A stretch of 64,000 nt of DNA from Clostridiales bacterium. Lineage in GTDB: Bacteria; Bacillota; Clostridia; Christensenellales; Aristaeellaceae. The first letter of the stretch is position 1. Every line of letters starts with the position of its first letter. Below are positions 8,707 through 17,259 of this stretch, piece by piece. Below the pieces are notes generated by a model that saw only the letters and a list, made by a program, of their open reading frames with translations, ran no database searches and had not been told where the DNA came from. Location: contig SFET01000012.1 in assembly GCA_004557125.1 (NCBI GenBank), forward strand, positions 40,668 through 104,667, written 5' to 3'. The translations under genes and the position numbers were made by a program.

Positions 8707-9771
8707 TTAGAACAGTTCGTCAACGTTCTCGCCGGTGCCGACGCAGGGAGCGCTGCCGAGCAGGCAGTTGTTGCCATCCTCGGTGACCAGCTTCACAGCC
8801 TCGTAGCCGGGAGCAGCGCCGCCGTCAGACAGGTCGGTGCCGTCGCCCACGGGCTCGCCCATCAGGACCTTGTAAGCGGTCAGGCAGGCAACGTAGCCGG
8901 ACAGTTTGGGATCCCAGGTGGTGACGCAGTAGATCAGGCCATCCTTCAGCTCCTCAGCATACACGGAGGGAACGCCGGAGCCGATGATCTTGACCTGGCC
9001 TTCCAGGCCCATCTCTTCAACAGCCTGGGAGATGCCGGCGGCGTCGGTGGAGCAGAAGCAGACGAAGCCCGCCAGATCGGGATCAGCCTTCAGAACCTGC
9101 TTGGCCTGCTCGTAAGCGGTGGTGGTGGATTCCTTGGATTCGCAGGTGGGGATGGCGTCGTTGAGCAGCTCCAGGCCCGGTGCGTTCTCCTTGAGGTAGT
9201 CAACCATGCGGTTTGCATAGTCCATGTGGGTGATGGCGGTGGTGTAGCCGACCATGATGGCGTACTTGCCCTCGCCGCCGGTGGCCTCGATCAGAGCGTC
9301 CGCCTTGGCAACGGCGTTGGTCTGAGCGTTGAAGGCCTCGGTGTCATACAGGCAGTTGGTCAGGTTGGAGGCCTCGTGGCCGATGACGACGATGCCCTTC
9401 TCCATGGCGTCCTTGAAGGTGTTCTCCAGAGCGGCGGAGTCATTCGGCACCACGATGATGGCGTCATAGCCCTGGGTCTTCAGCTGGTCGATGATCTCCA
9501 GCTGAGAAGCGGCGTCGGTGGTGGCGGGGAACTCAACGTGCGCGTCCACGCCGTACTTCTCTGCAAACTCAACCACGCCTTCCTCCAGGCGGGAGAACCA
9601 GTCGGCAACGCCCTTCACGACGACGGCCATCTTGAACTCGGAGGGATCCTTCTCGCTCTTGAAGTCCGCGGGATCGAAACCGTTCAGGACCTGATATTCC
9701 TCGGCAAATGCCGCGGTTGCGATGGTGGCGATCATGACAACAGCCAGGATCAGAGACAGAAGTTTCTTCAT
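8707..9771 (-). CDS. Sugar ABC transporter substrate-binding protein (RbsB-like)
   Basis: A 354-residue exported protein. Residues 1-23 form a Sec signal peptide ending in Ala-Phe-Ala before Glu-Glu-Tyr; there is no lipobox Cys, unusual since Gram-positive binding proteins are mostly lipoproteins. The mature part is a type-1 periplasmic binding fold (peripla_BP_4): 'KMAVVVKGVADWFSRLEEGV' start, 'DAIIVVPNDSAALENTF', and the hinge-side 'GFVCFCSTDAAGISQAVEE'. It is first in the importer operon, with an AGGAG site before the ATG at 9771, and is separated from the ATPase gene by a terminator-like hairpin. It would capture the sugar handled by the downstream epimerase and the divergent kinase/aldolase operon. 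Confidence 0.9.
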   Translation of the reverse strand: MKKLLSLILAVVMIATIATAAFAEEYQVLNGFDPADFKSEKDPSEFKMAVVVKGVADWFSRLEEGVVEFAEKYGVDAHVEFPATTDAASQLEIIDQLKTQGYDAIIVVPNDSAALENTFKDAMEKGIVVIGHEASNLTNCLYDTEAFNAQTNAVAKADALIEATGGEGKYAIMVGYTTAITHMDYANRMVDYLKENAPGLELLNDAIPTCESKESTTTAYEQAKQVLKADPDLAGFVCFCSTDAAGISQAVEEMGLEGQVKIIGSGVPSVYAEELKDGLIYCVTTWDPKLSGYVACLTAYKVLMGEPVGDGTDLSDGGAAPGYEAVKLVTEDGNNCLLGSAPCVGTGENVDELF

Positions 9772-9852
9772 TTTGGTATCTCCTTCACATAGTATTTATC
9801 TTCGGGCAGTGGCCTTCCGCCCTGCCGACAGATCGCGATGAAGCGCCGGAGC

Positions 9853-9872
9853 AACGATTTGGCGTAATCGTT
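9853..9872. promoter_or_regulatory. Candidate LacI-family operator
   Basis: AACGATT and AATCGTT form a perfect 7-base inverted repeat with a 6-base centre. It sits from about +12 to +31 relative to the expected start of transcription of the importer operon, a classic roadblock position, and the LacI-type regulator gene is next door. I saw no second copy near the rightward operon. Confidence 0.65.
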
Positions 9873-9890
9873 TACTCGCACTTTACATGT

Positions 9891-9919
9891 ATTTTAATCC
9901 ATCCCTCCTGCGTTGTCAA
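9891..9919 (-). promoter_or_regulatory. Promoter of the sugar importer operon
   Basis: On the minus strand TTGACA (9919-9914), exactly 17 bases, then TAAAAT (9896-9891). Near-consensus housekeeping promoter pointing at the binding-protein gene, with the operator candidate immediately downstream. Confidence 0.8.
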
Positions 9920-10142
9920 TATCTTTTCCAGGATTTTGCAGCCAACTTTTGAAATTAATGATTCTATAATAAATTCTGAAAATCTCACCTAAAATCCCGT
10001 GCAACCTCCCCCATTCATAGAAGATAATGCCCCCTATATTGCTTACGCAGGCGACACATTTCCCCCGGGAACAGCGCGCAGATACGCTTCCCGGAGCTCC
10101 AAGGGACTCCCCGCGCGCCGCCGCTGCCCCCGTATGTATGCA

Positions 10143-10171
10143 TTGACGGATTTTCCCGGCTGCGTTATAAT
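10143..10171 (+). promoter_or_regulatory. Promoter of the LacI-type regulator/kinase/aldolase operon
   Basis: TTGACG (10143-10148), 17-base spacer, TATAAT (10166-10171). It lies 55 bases before the regulator's TTG start codon. All five downstream genes are closely spaced and no terminator is seen before 15901. Confidence 0.75.
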
Positions 10172-10225
10172 AATACCAATCTATCACTGTGCGGGCTCGT
10201 CCCGGGAACGGAGGTTGGATTCGCC

Positions 10226-11221
10226 TTGAACAGCGGGAAGCTATCGATTAAGGAGATCGCGCGCCTAGCGAACACCTCTGTGGCCACCGTATCCCGCGTG
10301 ATCAACAGAAACGGGCGCTTTTCCAAGGAGACGGAGCAGCGCGTGCGCGACGTGATCGCCCGGTACAACTATCAGCCGAACATGCTGGCGAAAGGCCTGC
10401 GCGAGGACAGGATGAAGGCGATCGGCGTGATCGTCAGCGACATCACCAGCGACTTCTTCGCGGGCATCGTGCAGGAAATCGAGAGCGCTCTGTTCCACCG
10501 CGGCTACACCGCGGTGCTCTGCGACACCTTCGAAAATGAAGAGGCGGAAAAGCGCGCCCTGGAGATGCTCGGGAACCTGCGCTTCTCGGGCATCATCTTC
10601 GTGGGCGGCAAGCGGACGAAGGCCCTGCTCGGCGACCTGCCCATCATCTACGTGGACCGCAAGCCGCCGCCCGAATCCATGGAAGCGGGCAGCTGCTTCA
10701 TCGGCAGCGACAACTTCCAGGGCGGCTATCTCGTCGGGGAGCGCCTGATGGCTGCCGGGCGGCAGTGTCCGGCGATCGTGCTCTTTGAGGACAATCTGGA
10801 GACGCAGCGGCAGCGCCTGCGGGGCTTCCGCAAGGCTCTGGAGGACCACGGGAAGGCCTTCGATCCGCGCTGCGTCTTTCACGTGGATCGCGTGGCCTAT
10901 GAGGAGGGCATGCAGGTCACGGAGCGGATCCTGCGCGCCGGCATCGGCTGCGATTCGATCTTCTACACCTCCGACATCCTGGCCATCGGCGGCATGCAGT
11001 ATCTGAACGAGGCACGCGTGGCGGTGCCCGAAGTGCTTGCGCTGGTGGGCATGGACGACATTCCCTCGAGCCAGCGCATCACCCCTCCGCTCACCACCGT
11101 CCGCCAGCAGTACCGCCGCTTCGGCGCGCTGGCCGCGGATTCCATCATCCGCATGCTGAACGGAGAGGCGGTGGAGGACCTGATCCTCGACGTGGAGCTG
11201 ATCGAGCGTGCCACGGTCTGA
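10226..11221 (+). CDS. LacI-family transcriptional regulator of the sugar genes
   Basis: A 331-residue regulator. Residues 7-56 are the LacI helix-turn-helix plus hinge: 'SIKEIARLANTSVATVSRVI' then 'YNYQPNMLAKGLR'. The rest is a type-1 periplasmic-binding-like effector domain with 'IGVIVSDITSDFFAGIVQEI' and the C-terminal 'LVGMDDIPSSQRITPPLTTV' motif typical of the family. The start codon is TTG at 10226, 11 bases after a GGAGG site. It opens a sugar kinase/aldolase operon and sits back to back with the importer operon, so it most likely senses the imported sugar or its phosphate and controls both directions through the palindrome at 9853-9872. Confidence 0.9.
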   Translation: MNSGKLSIKEIARLANTSVATVSRVINRNGRFSKETEQRVRDVIARYNYQPNMLAKGLREDRMKAIGVIVSDITSDFFAGIVQEIESALFHRGYTAVLCDTFENEEAEKRALEMLGNLRFSGIIFVGGKRTKALLGDLPIIYVDRKPPPESMEAGSCFIGSDNFQGGYLVGERLMAAGRQCPAIVLFEDNLETQRQRLRGFRKALEDHGKAFDPRCVFHVDRVAYEEGMQVTERILRAGIGCDSIFYTSDILAIGGMQYLNEARVAVPEVLALVGMDDIPSSQRITPPLTTVRQQYRRFGALAADSIIRMLNGEAVEDLILDVELIERATV

Positions 11222-11247
11222 CCGTATACTGAAAGGAGACTGATCCT

Positions 11248-12732
11248 ATGGGTATGCATCTTGCGATCGACATGGGTTCCGAGAGCGGCCGCGCCATCGT
11301 CGGCTGGCTGGAGGACGGCGTCCTGAAGACGGATCTGATCCATCGCTTCCGGACACAGTTCACGCGCGTCCACGGGAAGGACTACCGCAATCTCTATCGC
11401 TTCAACGACGAGATCCAGTACGCACTGTCCCTGTACGCCGAAAAGTACGGCCCGAAGCTGGACAGCATCAGCGTCTGCTCCTGGGGCGGAGACTTTGCCG
11501 TGCTGAACCGGGACGGCAACCTGAACCACCTGCCGCTCTCCTACCGCAGCATCGATTCGGAGGAGCGCACCAAGCAGCTGATTGAGGAGACCTTCGGGGA
11601 GCGGGCGCTGTACGAGCGCAACGGCAACCAGCGCATGCCCACCGATCCGCTGCGCCTGCTGCTGCGGATGAAGCTGGAGGACGATCCCTCCCTGGACGAT
11701 CCCCACGGCATGCTGTTCATCGCGGACGCGATGCACTATCTGCTGGGCGCGGAGGCCTGCTGCGAGCGGTCCATGGTCACCTTTGGCCGCCTGTTCGACT
11801 TCCGCAAGGACGACTGGGACTGGGAGGTATTCGAGCGCTTCGGCCTGCCCAGGGGTCTGTGCAGCCGGGTCGTGCCGCCCGGAACGCGCATCGGCGAGGT
11901 GGATCCCGCCATCGTGAAGGCGGCGGGTCTTGAGGGGCCGGTGCCCATCGTCACCAGCTGCACCCACGACACCGCCTGCGCCCTGACCGCGGTGCCGGAC
12001 AACGGCTCCGGCTGGGCCTTCATCAGCTGCGGCACCTGGGCGCTGATGGGCATGGAGGTCGACGCGCCGGTGATCAACGACATCTCCTACGAAAACAACT
12101 TCAACAACACCAGCGTGCCCTTCGGCAGGACCATGTTCAAGCGCAACATGACCGGCACGTGGATCATCGAACAGTGCAAGCAGCGCTGGGGTCGGTATAG
12201 CTATGACCAGATCGTGGATCTGGCCGAGGCGGCGGAGGACAGCGACCTGTCCATCGACATCAATTCCCGGGATTTCTACGATCCCGAGGACATGCCCGCC
12301 GCGATCTCTGCGGCGCTGAAGCGGGACTTCGGCGCGGAGGTGGATCCGAACGACGTGGCCACCATCGCCGCCGTCGTGTACCGCAGCATGGCGCTGGAGT
12401 TCCAGCGCTACCTGGGCGCGCTGCTCAGGGCCGCCGGCCGGAAGATCGACAGGATCTACATGCTGGGCGGCGGCAGCAAGAACCGCCTGATTGCCCAGTA
12501 CACCGCCAATGCCTGCGGCTACCGGGTGTACACGGGCGTGTTCGAGGGGAGCAGCGTTGGCAACCTGCTGCTTCAGGCCTACGCCTGCGGTGAGTTGAAG
12601 GACAAGGAGGCCATGCGCCGCGTATCGGCAAACACCTTCCCCCAGACGGCCTATGAACCCAAGGACGCGGAGGCGTGGCAGAGGCGCTATGCAATCTTCG
12701 CCGAGCGCGTGATCCGCAAAAATCTCTGGTAA
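11248..12732 (+). CDS. FGGY carbohydrate kinase, rhamnulokinase-like
   Basis: A 494-residue sugar kinase with two actin-like ATPase domains. The N-terminal phosphate loop 'LAIDMGSESGRAIVGWLEDG' and the segment 'SISVCSWGGDFAVLNRDGN' match the rhamnulokinase (RhaB) branch of the FGGY family, in which 'VDTWGVDFGLLD' is typical; later 'SCGTWALMGME' and 'MLGGGSKNRLIAQYTANACG' are the ATP-binding motifs. It would phosphorylate L-rhamnulose or a related ketose at C1, making the substrate for a class II aldolase. A rhamnulose-1-phosphate aldolase is encoded three genes downstream. No L-rhamnose isomerase gene is present in the window, so another ketose remains possible. GGAG site before ATG 11248. 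Confidence 0.8.
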   Translation: MGMHLAIDMGSESGRAIVGWLEDGVLKTDLIHRFRTQFTRVHGKDYRNLYRFNDEIQYALSLYAEKYGPKLDSISVCSWGGDFAVLNRDGNLNHLPLSYRSIDSEERTKQLIEETFGERALYERNGNQRMPTDPLRLLLRMKLEDDPSLDDPHGMLFIADAMHYLLGAEACCERSMVTFGRLFDFRKDDWDWEVFERFGLPRGLCSRVVPPGTRIGEVDPAIVKAAGLEGPVPIVTSCTHDTACALTAVPDNGSGWAFISCGTWALMGMEVDAPVINDISYENNFNNTSVPFGRTMFKRNMTGTWIIEQCKQRWGRYSYDQIVDLAEAAEDSDLSIDINSRDFYDPEDMPAAISAALKRDFGAEVDPNDVATIAAVVYRSMALEFQRYLGALLRAAGRKIDRIYMLGGGSKNRLIAQYTANACGYRVYTGVFEGSSVGNLLLQAYACGELKDKEAMRRVSANTFPQTAYEPKDAEAWQRRYAIFAERVIRKNLW

Positions 12733-12782
12733 CAATTTTCATTCCCAATACAACACGATCGAAAGAAAAGAGGTAATTCCAA

Positions 12783-13523
12783 ATGTATCCTTCCGACAAA
12801 GAGGCAAAGGCACTGATCCTGGAGATCGGCCAGAAGATGAGCAGTTCCGGCTTTGTGGCGGCAAATGATGGCAACATCTCCGTGCGCTGCAGCGAGGACG
12901 CGGTCTGGATCACCCCCACCGGCGTCAACAAGGGCGAACTGAAGGAAGAGATGCTCATCAAGGTGCGCATCAGCGACAGTGCGATTCTGGAGGGCACCTG
13001 GAAGCCCACCAGCGAAACCGAAATGCACCTCAACGCCTACCGCACCGACAATGAGATCGTCTCCACGGCCCACGCCCATCCGCTGAACTGCTCCATTCTG
13101 GCCTGCGCAGGCATCGAGCTGGATCTGCCCACGACCCTCTCGGCGGTGTGCATCAGCGGAAGGATTCCCGTGATTCCCTATTGCTGCTCGGGCTCGAAGG
13201 AGCTGGCGGAGTGCATCATTCCCTACGTCAAGAAGTACCACGTGGTCAACCTGGCCAACCATGGTCCCATCGCCTGGGGCAAGGCGCCCCGCGAGGCGTG
13301 GTACCGCCTGGAGAACGCCGAGGCCTCCGCGCGCCTGGCGCTGGGTCTGGCCACCCTGGGCAGACTGCGCCCGATCAACAGCGACCAGATCACCGAGGCG
13401 CTGGCCTTCCACAAGATCGACATGACGCCGGAAGGCACGGTCTGCCGCGTGGATTCCAACGCAGACCTGCAGCCCTCGATCCCCTTCAGCGAGTACATGC
13501 GCCAGATCATGGAAACGAAATAA
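12783..13523 (+). CDS. Class II aldolase/adducin family protein
   Basis: A 246-residue class II (zinc) aldolase. It has the phosphate-binding 'NDGNIS' loop (28-33), the catalytic Glu78 in 'PTSETEMH', zinc ligands His97 and His99 in 'AHAHPLN' and His160 in 'LANHGPIAWG'. Length and motif spacing are those of L-fuculose-1-phosphate aldolase-like enzymes, which cleave ketose-1-phosphates to dihydroxyacetone phosphate and an aldehyde. It lies between two FGGY kinases, and a second, RhaD-type aldolase ends the operon, suggesting that each kinase has its own aldolase. The exact substrate cannot be set by sequence; an epimerase role (AraD-like) is the main alternative. Confidence 0.8.
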   Translation: MYPSDKEAKALILEIGQKMSSSGFVAANDGNISVRCSEDAVWITPTGVNKGELKEEMLIKVRISDSAILEGTWKPTSETEMHLNAYRTDNEIVSTAHAHPLNCSILACAGIELDLPTTLSAVCISGRIPVIPYCCSGSKELAECIIPYVKKYHVVNLANHGPIAWGKAPREAWYRLENAEASARLALGLATLGRLRPINSDQITEALAFHKIDMTPEGTVCRVDSNADLQPSIPFSEYMRQIMETK

Positions 13524-13552
13524 CGCCCAACCCATAAAAAGGCAGGATCAGT

Positions 13553-14908
13553 ATGAACGCAATCGGATTGGACATCGGCACCACCACCATCTCCGCCGTC
13601 GTGATCGACAGCGTCACCGGCGAGATCCGTCAATCGCGAACCATCTCCAACGGTACCGACCTGCCGGGCGACGTTCCCGGCGGAAAGCTGCAGGATGCAA
13701 ACGCCATCATCGACAAGGTTCTCGCACTGACCGGGGAGCTTACGTCGGCCTACGGCCCCATCTGCGCCATCGGCATCGACGGGCAGATGCACGGCATTGT
13801 CTACATCGATGAAAGCGGCGCGGCGGTCAGTCCCCTCTATACCTGGCAGGACAGCCGCGGCAACCTTCCGCTGGAGGACGGCACCTACGTCTCCCGCCTG
13901 AAGGCGCTGACCGGCTATGAAATGTCCACCGGCTTCGGCCTGACGACCCACTACTGGATGACCCTGAACGGCGCGATCCCGAAGGGCGCGGTGCGGATGT
14001 GCACCATCTTCGACTACGCCGCCATGAAGCTGACCGGACGCACCGAGCCGCTGATGCACACCTCCGGCGCGGCCAGCTGGGGCCTGTTCGATTCCGTCAA
14101 CTCCAAATGGATGGAAAAGGAAATCGCGGCCTGCGGCATGGATCCCTCCTGCCTTCCCGAGGTGACCGACGCGTGCGTCACCGTCGGCTCCACCCCGGAC
14201 GGCGTCCCCGTGTCCTGCGCCATCGGCGACAACCAGGCGAGCTTCATCGGCTCCGTCCGCGAGGCGGATACGAGCGTGCTGGTCAACATGGGCACCGGCG
14301 GACAGGTCTCCATGCAGGGCTTCACGCCCGTTCCCCTGGAGGATCTGGAGATGCGGCCCATGGGCGAGAAGAAGTACATCCTCGTGGGCTCCACGCTCTG
14401 CGGCGGCAGGGCCTACGCGCTGCTGGAAAAGTTCATCCGGGACGTCGCCGCGCTGTCGGGCTATGACGGCGCCCCGCTCTACGAGGCCGTCAACCGGGTC
14501 GCGATGGAGAACATCGAGATCGACGAGCCCTGGACCGCAGATACCCGCTTCAGCGGCACGCGCCGCCAGGGCAGCCTGCGGGGCAGCTTCACCGGCATCA
14601 GCAACAACAACTTCGACGCTGCCCATCTGGTCAGCGCCACCCTCAACGGCATCGCCGATGAGATCATGGATCTGTACGGCAAGATTCGCGGAGCCGAGGT
14701 CGCCCGGCCGACGCAGCTGATCGGCAGCGGCAACGGCCTGCGCCGCAACCTCGCCCTGCGCCGCGTGTTTGAAAAGCGCTTCGGCCTGAAGATGATGATC
14801 CCGGCGCACACCGAGGAGGCCGCCTACGGCGCCGCGCTGTTCGGACTCGCGGCGGGCGGAATCTTCTCCGATCTGAACGCCGCCCGGGCGCTCATCCGCT
14901 ACGAATAG
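13553..14908 (+). CDS. FGGY carbohydrate kinase, sedoheptulokinase-like
   Basis: A 451-residue FGGY kinase clearly different from the first one. The start 'AIGLDIGTTTISAVVID' and 'AIGIDGQMHGIVYIDESG' followed by 'LYTWQDSRGN' are characteristic of the sedoheptulokinase-like subgroup; 'LVNMGTGGQVSMQG' and 'LIGSGNGLRRN' are the nucleotide-binding motifs. It is slightly short for the FGGY family but complete from ATG (13553) to stop. Members phosphorylate sedoheptulose at C7, or are of unknown specificity. Its position between two class II aldolases suggests a ketose substrate brought in by the divergent ABC importer. Specificity is an inference. Confidence 0.8.
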   Translation: MNAIGLDIGTTTISAVVIDSVTGEIRQSRTISNGTDLPGDVPGGKLQDANAIIDKVLALTGELTSAYGPICAIGIDGQMHGIVYIDESGAAVSPLYTWQDSRGNLPLEDGTYVSRLKALTGYEMSTGFGLTTHYWMTLNGAIPKGAVRMCTIFDYAAMKLTGRTEPLMHTSGAASWGLFDSVNSKWMEKEIAACGMDPSCLPEVTDACVTVGSTPDGVPVSCAIGDNQASFIGSVREADTSVLVNMGTGGQVSMQGFTPVPLEDLEMRPMGEKKYILVGSTLCGGRAYALLEKFIRDVAALSGYDGAPLYEAVNRVAMENIEIDEPWTADTRFSGTRRQGSLRGSFTGISNNNFDAAHLVSATLNGIADEIMDLYGKIRGAEVARPTQLIGSGNGLRRNLALRRVFEKRFGLKMMIPAHTEEAAYGAALFGLAAGGIFSDLNAARALIRYE

Positions 14909-14918
14909 GAGGCGCTCC

Positions 14919-15737
14919 ATGAGAGTAACGCAAGCGCCCTTCTTCGACGCGCTGATCCGCATGTTTGACGACGCGACGCGGGCGGGCTGGCACGAGTGCC
15001 ACGGCGGAAATCTCAGCTATCGCCTCAGCGCGGCAGACGTCTCCGCCGTGTCGGAGGAGCTGTCGCCCATTGGCGACTGGTTGCCCATCGGCCTGCGCGT
15101 CCCCGGCCTGGCGGGTGAAAAGCTGCTGGTCACTGCGGCGGGCCAGATCTTTCGCAACACATCCCGCGACCCCGAGGGCTCCCTGGGAATCCTCGAAATC
15201 TCGGAGGACGGCGCGAACTACCGCGTCCTCTGGGGCTACGCCGGCGGCGGCAGGCCCACGAGCGAGCTTGCAGCCCACCTCGCCAATCACGAGGTCATCA
15301 AGCGCCGCTCTGCGGGACGTCTGCGCCTGGTCTACCACGCGCATCCGGAAAACCTGATCGCGCTCTCGTTCGTTTTGCCCCTGGACGAGGTCGTCTTTAC
15401 CCGCGAGCTGTGGGAGATGATGCCCGAGTGCGCCATGATCTTCCCCGCCGGCATCGGCGTGGTTCCGTGGATGGTTCCCGGAACCCCCGAAATCGCCCGT
15501 GCGACGATGGAGAAGGTGGAGGAATTCGACCTCATTCTCTGGGCGCAGCACGGCGTATTCGCCGTCGGCGAGAACCCGGACGCCTGCTTCGGCATGGTGG
15601 AGACCGCAGAAAAGGCCGCCGCCATCCTGCTGAAGGTGCTGTCCTGCGTTCCGCAGAAGCGGCAGGCCCCCGGCACGCAGGATCTGCGCGAGCTGGCGCA
15701 GGTGTTCCGCCTGCCCCTCAAGGACAAATTCCTCTGA
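14919..15737 (+). CDS. rhaD: Rhamnulose-1-phosphate aldolase
   Basis: A 272-residue class II aldolase that aligns by eye along its whole length with E. coli RhaD: 'GNLSYRL' (30-36), 'FRNTSRDPEGSLGI', 'GGRPTSELAAH' with catalytic Glu116, zinc ligands His140, His142 and His211 ('AQHGVFAVG'), and 'FTRELWE...ECAMIFPAGIGVVPW'. The numbers match E. coli Glu117/His141/His143/His212. It cleaves L-rhamnulose 1-phosphate to dihydroxyacetone phosphate and L-lactaldehyde. It ends the operon, 10 bases after the second kinase, and is followed by a strong terminator. This is the best evidence that the operon handles L-rhamnulose or a close analogue. Confidence 0.88.
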   Translation: MRVTQAPFFDALIRMFDDATRAGWHECHGGNLSYRLSAADVSAVSEELSPIGDWLPIGLRVPGLAGEKLLVTAAGQIFRNTSRDPEGSLGILEISEDGANYRVLWGYAGGGRPTSELAAHLANHEVIKRRSAGRLRLVYHAHPENLIALSFVLPLDEVVFTRELWEMMPECAMIFPAGIGVVPWMVPGTPEIARATMEKVEEFDLILWAQHGVFAVGENPDACFGMVETAEKAAAILLKVLSCVPQKRQAPGTQDLRELAQVFRLPLKDKFL

Positions 15738-15900
15738 CCGCGCCGTGCCCGCTTCGGCGGGAAGGCGCCTGGTGCGATGCTGTTTACATGTACAGCTCGC
15801 TCCGCACCGGACTGCGCAAGGGCCGCTGATCTCCGGCGGCAACCGGGCACAAAGGATCAGATCGACCAGATCCATTTACAGGAACACAAGTTACTCATCG

Positions 15901-15945
15901 CTCCCGAATCCGGCCTTCTCCGGCCCGATTCGGGAGTTTTTTCTT
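15901..15945 (+). terminator. Rho-independent terminator of the kinase/aldolase operon
   Basis: Arms CTCCCGAATC (15901-15910) and GATTCGGGAG (15927-15936), extended inside by GGCC/GGCC pairing, followed by TTTTTTCTTT. Strong canonical terminator. Confidence 0.9.
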
Positions 15946-16031
15946 TCGGAAAGCATGCACATTCACATCTTCAGTCGCATCAGAACACACGGCCTCCATT
16001 GCCGCCCGGAGCTTCGTGCGCGCGTCATCGC

Positions 16032-16061
16032 TTGACAATCCTCGCGTGGCGGCCGTAAAAT
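16032..16061 (+). promoter_or_regulatory. Promoter of the macro domain gene
   Basis: TTGACA (16032-16037), an 18-base spacer and TAAAAT (16056-16061), about 100 bases before the coding start. Confidence 0.65.
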
Positions 16062-16158
16062 ACAGCTATACAAGAGGACGATCCCCCGCGCCGCAGGCAG
16101 AAATGCAGACCAATCGGAAACCGCCGCGCGAGGGAAAGCGTCATATGGAGGGATGAAC

Positions 16159-17151
16159 TTGCCCATCGAGATTCTACGCAACGACATCACCCGCATGCAG
16201 GTGGACGCCATCGTCAACGCCGCCAACGAATCCCTGCTGGGCGGCGGCGGCGTGGACGGCGCCATTCACCATGCCGCAGGGCCGGAGCTGCTGGCCGAGT
16301 GCCGCACGCTCCACGGCTGCAGGACCGGTCAGGCAAATCTCACCCGGGGCTACCGCCTGCCCTGCCGCTATGTGATCCACACGGTGGGCCCGGTGTGGCA
16401 CGGCGGAACCGCCGGCGAGGCGGAGCTGCTGGCCTCCTGCTACCGCAGCTCCCTGGAGCTTGCCCGGCAGTACAATTGCAAGAGCATCGCATTTCCGCTG
16501 ATCTCCTCCGGCGCCTACGGCTACCCGAAGGAACAGGCGCTTCGCATCGCCACGGAGACCATCCGTAGCTTCCTGGCGGAGCACGACATGCTGGTGTACA
16601 TCGTGGTGTTCGACCGGGCCGGGCTGCGCGCCTGCGACCGGCTCTACGCACCCATCGCCCAGTACATCGACGATAACTACGTGGATGCGCATCTGGATCT
16701 GCGGCGCGAGCAGCTGCGGCGGCAGGGCTTCAGCGCACCCGCGCCCGAGCCGTTCAGCGTGCCCTGCATGCAGGCGCCTGCGCCGGGCCTGGAGGACTAT
16801 CTGAAGGAGCTGGACGAGAGCTTCTCCCAGATGCTGCTGCGCAAGATCGACGAGCGGGGCATCAAGGATTCCGTCTGCTACAAGCGCGCCAACCTGGATC
16901 GGAAGCTGTTTTCGAAGATCCGCAGCGACGTCCACTACAAGCCCAGCAAGCGCACCGCGCTGGCACTGGCGATGGCGCTGGAGCTCTCGCTTGCGGAGAC
17001 CCGGGAGCTTCTGCAGAAGGCCGGTCTGGCCCTGTCCCACAGCTACAAGTTCGACATCATCATCGAATACTGCATCCTGAACGGCATCTACGACATCGAC
17101 ACCGTCAACCAGACGCTGTTCGACTTCGACCAGCCGCTGCTGGGCGGCTGA
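16159..17151 (+). CDS. Macro domain protein (ADP-ribose hydrolase type) with extra C-terminal helical domain
   Basis: Residues about 1-170 are a macro domain of the MacroD/YmdB kind: 'VDAIVNAANESLLGGGGVDG' with Asn20 and Asn23 and the glycine loop, then 'FPLISSGAYGYPKEQAL' for the diphosphate. This class removes ADP-ribose from acidic residues or O-acetyl-ADP-ribose. Residues about 215-330 are an added helical domain ('SFSQMLLRKIDERGIKDSVC', then 'KPSKRTALALAMALELSLAE') that looks like an HTH-like fold and recurs in Firmicute macro proteins. I set the start at TTG 16159, since GGAGGG directly abuts the ATG at 16153 and is 6 bases from the TTG. Next come a VWA protein and an ADP-ribosylglycohydrolase, so the genes likely act together on ADP-ribosylated targets. 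Confidence 0.85.
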   Translation: MPIEILRNDITRMQVDAIVNAANESLLGGGGVDGAIHHAAGPELLAECRTLHGCRTGQANLTRGYRLPCRYVIHTVGPVWHGGTAGEAELLASCYRSSLELARQYNCKSIAFPLISSGAYGYPKEQALRIATETIRSFLAEHDMLVYIVVFDRAGLRACDRLYAPIAQYIDDNYVDAHLDLRREQLRRQGFSAPAPEPFSVPCMQAPAPGLEDYLKELDESFSQMLLRKIDERGIKDSVCYKRANLDRKLFSKIRSDVHYKPSKRTALALAMALELSLAETRELLQKAGLALSHSYKFDIIIEYCILNGIYDIDTVNQTLFDFDQPLLGG

Positions 17152-17210
17152 GGCTGCACCGGCGCGCCAAATGTCGCTTTTCAGGCGACCATTTCATTCC
17201 CGCAATCCGC

Positions 17211-17216
17211 TATAAT
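17211..17216 (+). promoter_or_regulatory. Possible -10 box before the VWA gene
   Basis: A consensus TATAAT without a convincing -35 box, in the 108-base gap after the macro domain gene. A small GTCGC/GCGAC hairpin (about 17173-17189) lies just upstream. The VWA and glycohydrolase genes may thus have their own weak promoter. Confidence 0.35.
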
Positions 17217-17259
17217 TCAAGCATCGAAAGCGAAATACAATTTGCGGGAGGTCTGAACC

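Larger units (their letters stand above)
9772..10225. other. Divergent control region of the two sugar operons
   Basis: 454 bases without a gene. From left to right it holds a 110-base leader of the importer operon, a palindromic operator candidate (9853-9872), the importer promoter (9891-9919), an AT-rich stretch with no feature I can name (about 9920-10140), and the promoter of the LacI-type regulator operon (10143-10171). Confidence 0.7.
15738..16158. other. Gap between the sugar operon and the ADP-ribose cassette
   Basis: About 420 bases without a convincing gene. It contains a small CCGC-TTCG-GCGG hairpin right after rhaD (about 15750), the strong operon terminator (15901-15945), and the promoter of the macro domain gene (16032-16061). 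The remaining sequence shows no coding signal I would defend. Confidence 0.6.

Noticed and set aside
10963..12735. Minus-strand frame of 590 codons opposite the rhamnulokinase-like gene
   Set aside because: Antisense shadow of a clear FGGY kinase, with no family motifs.
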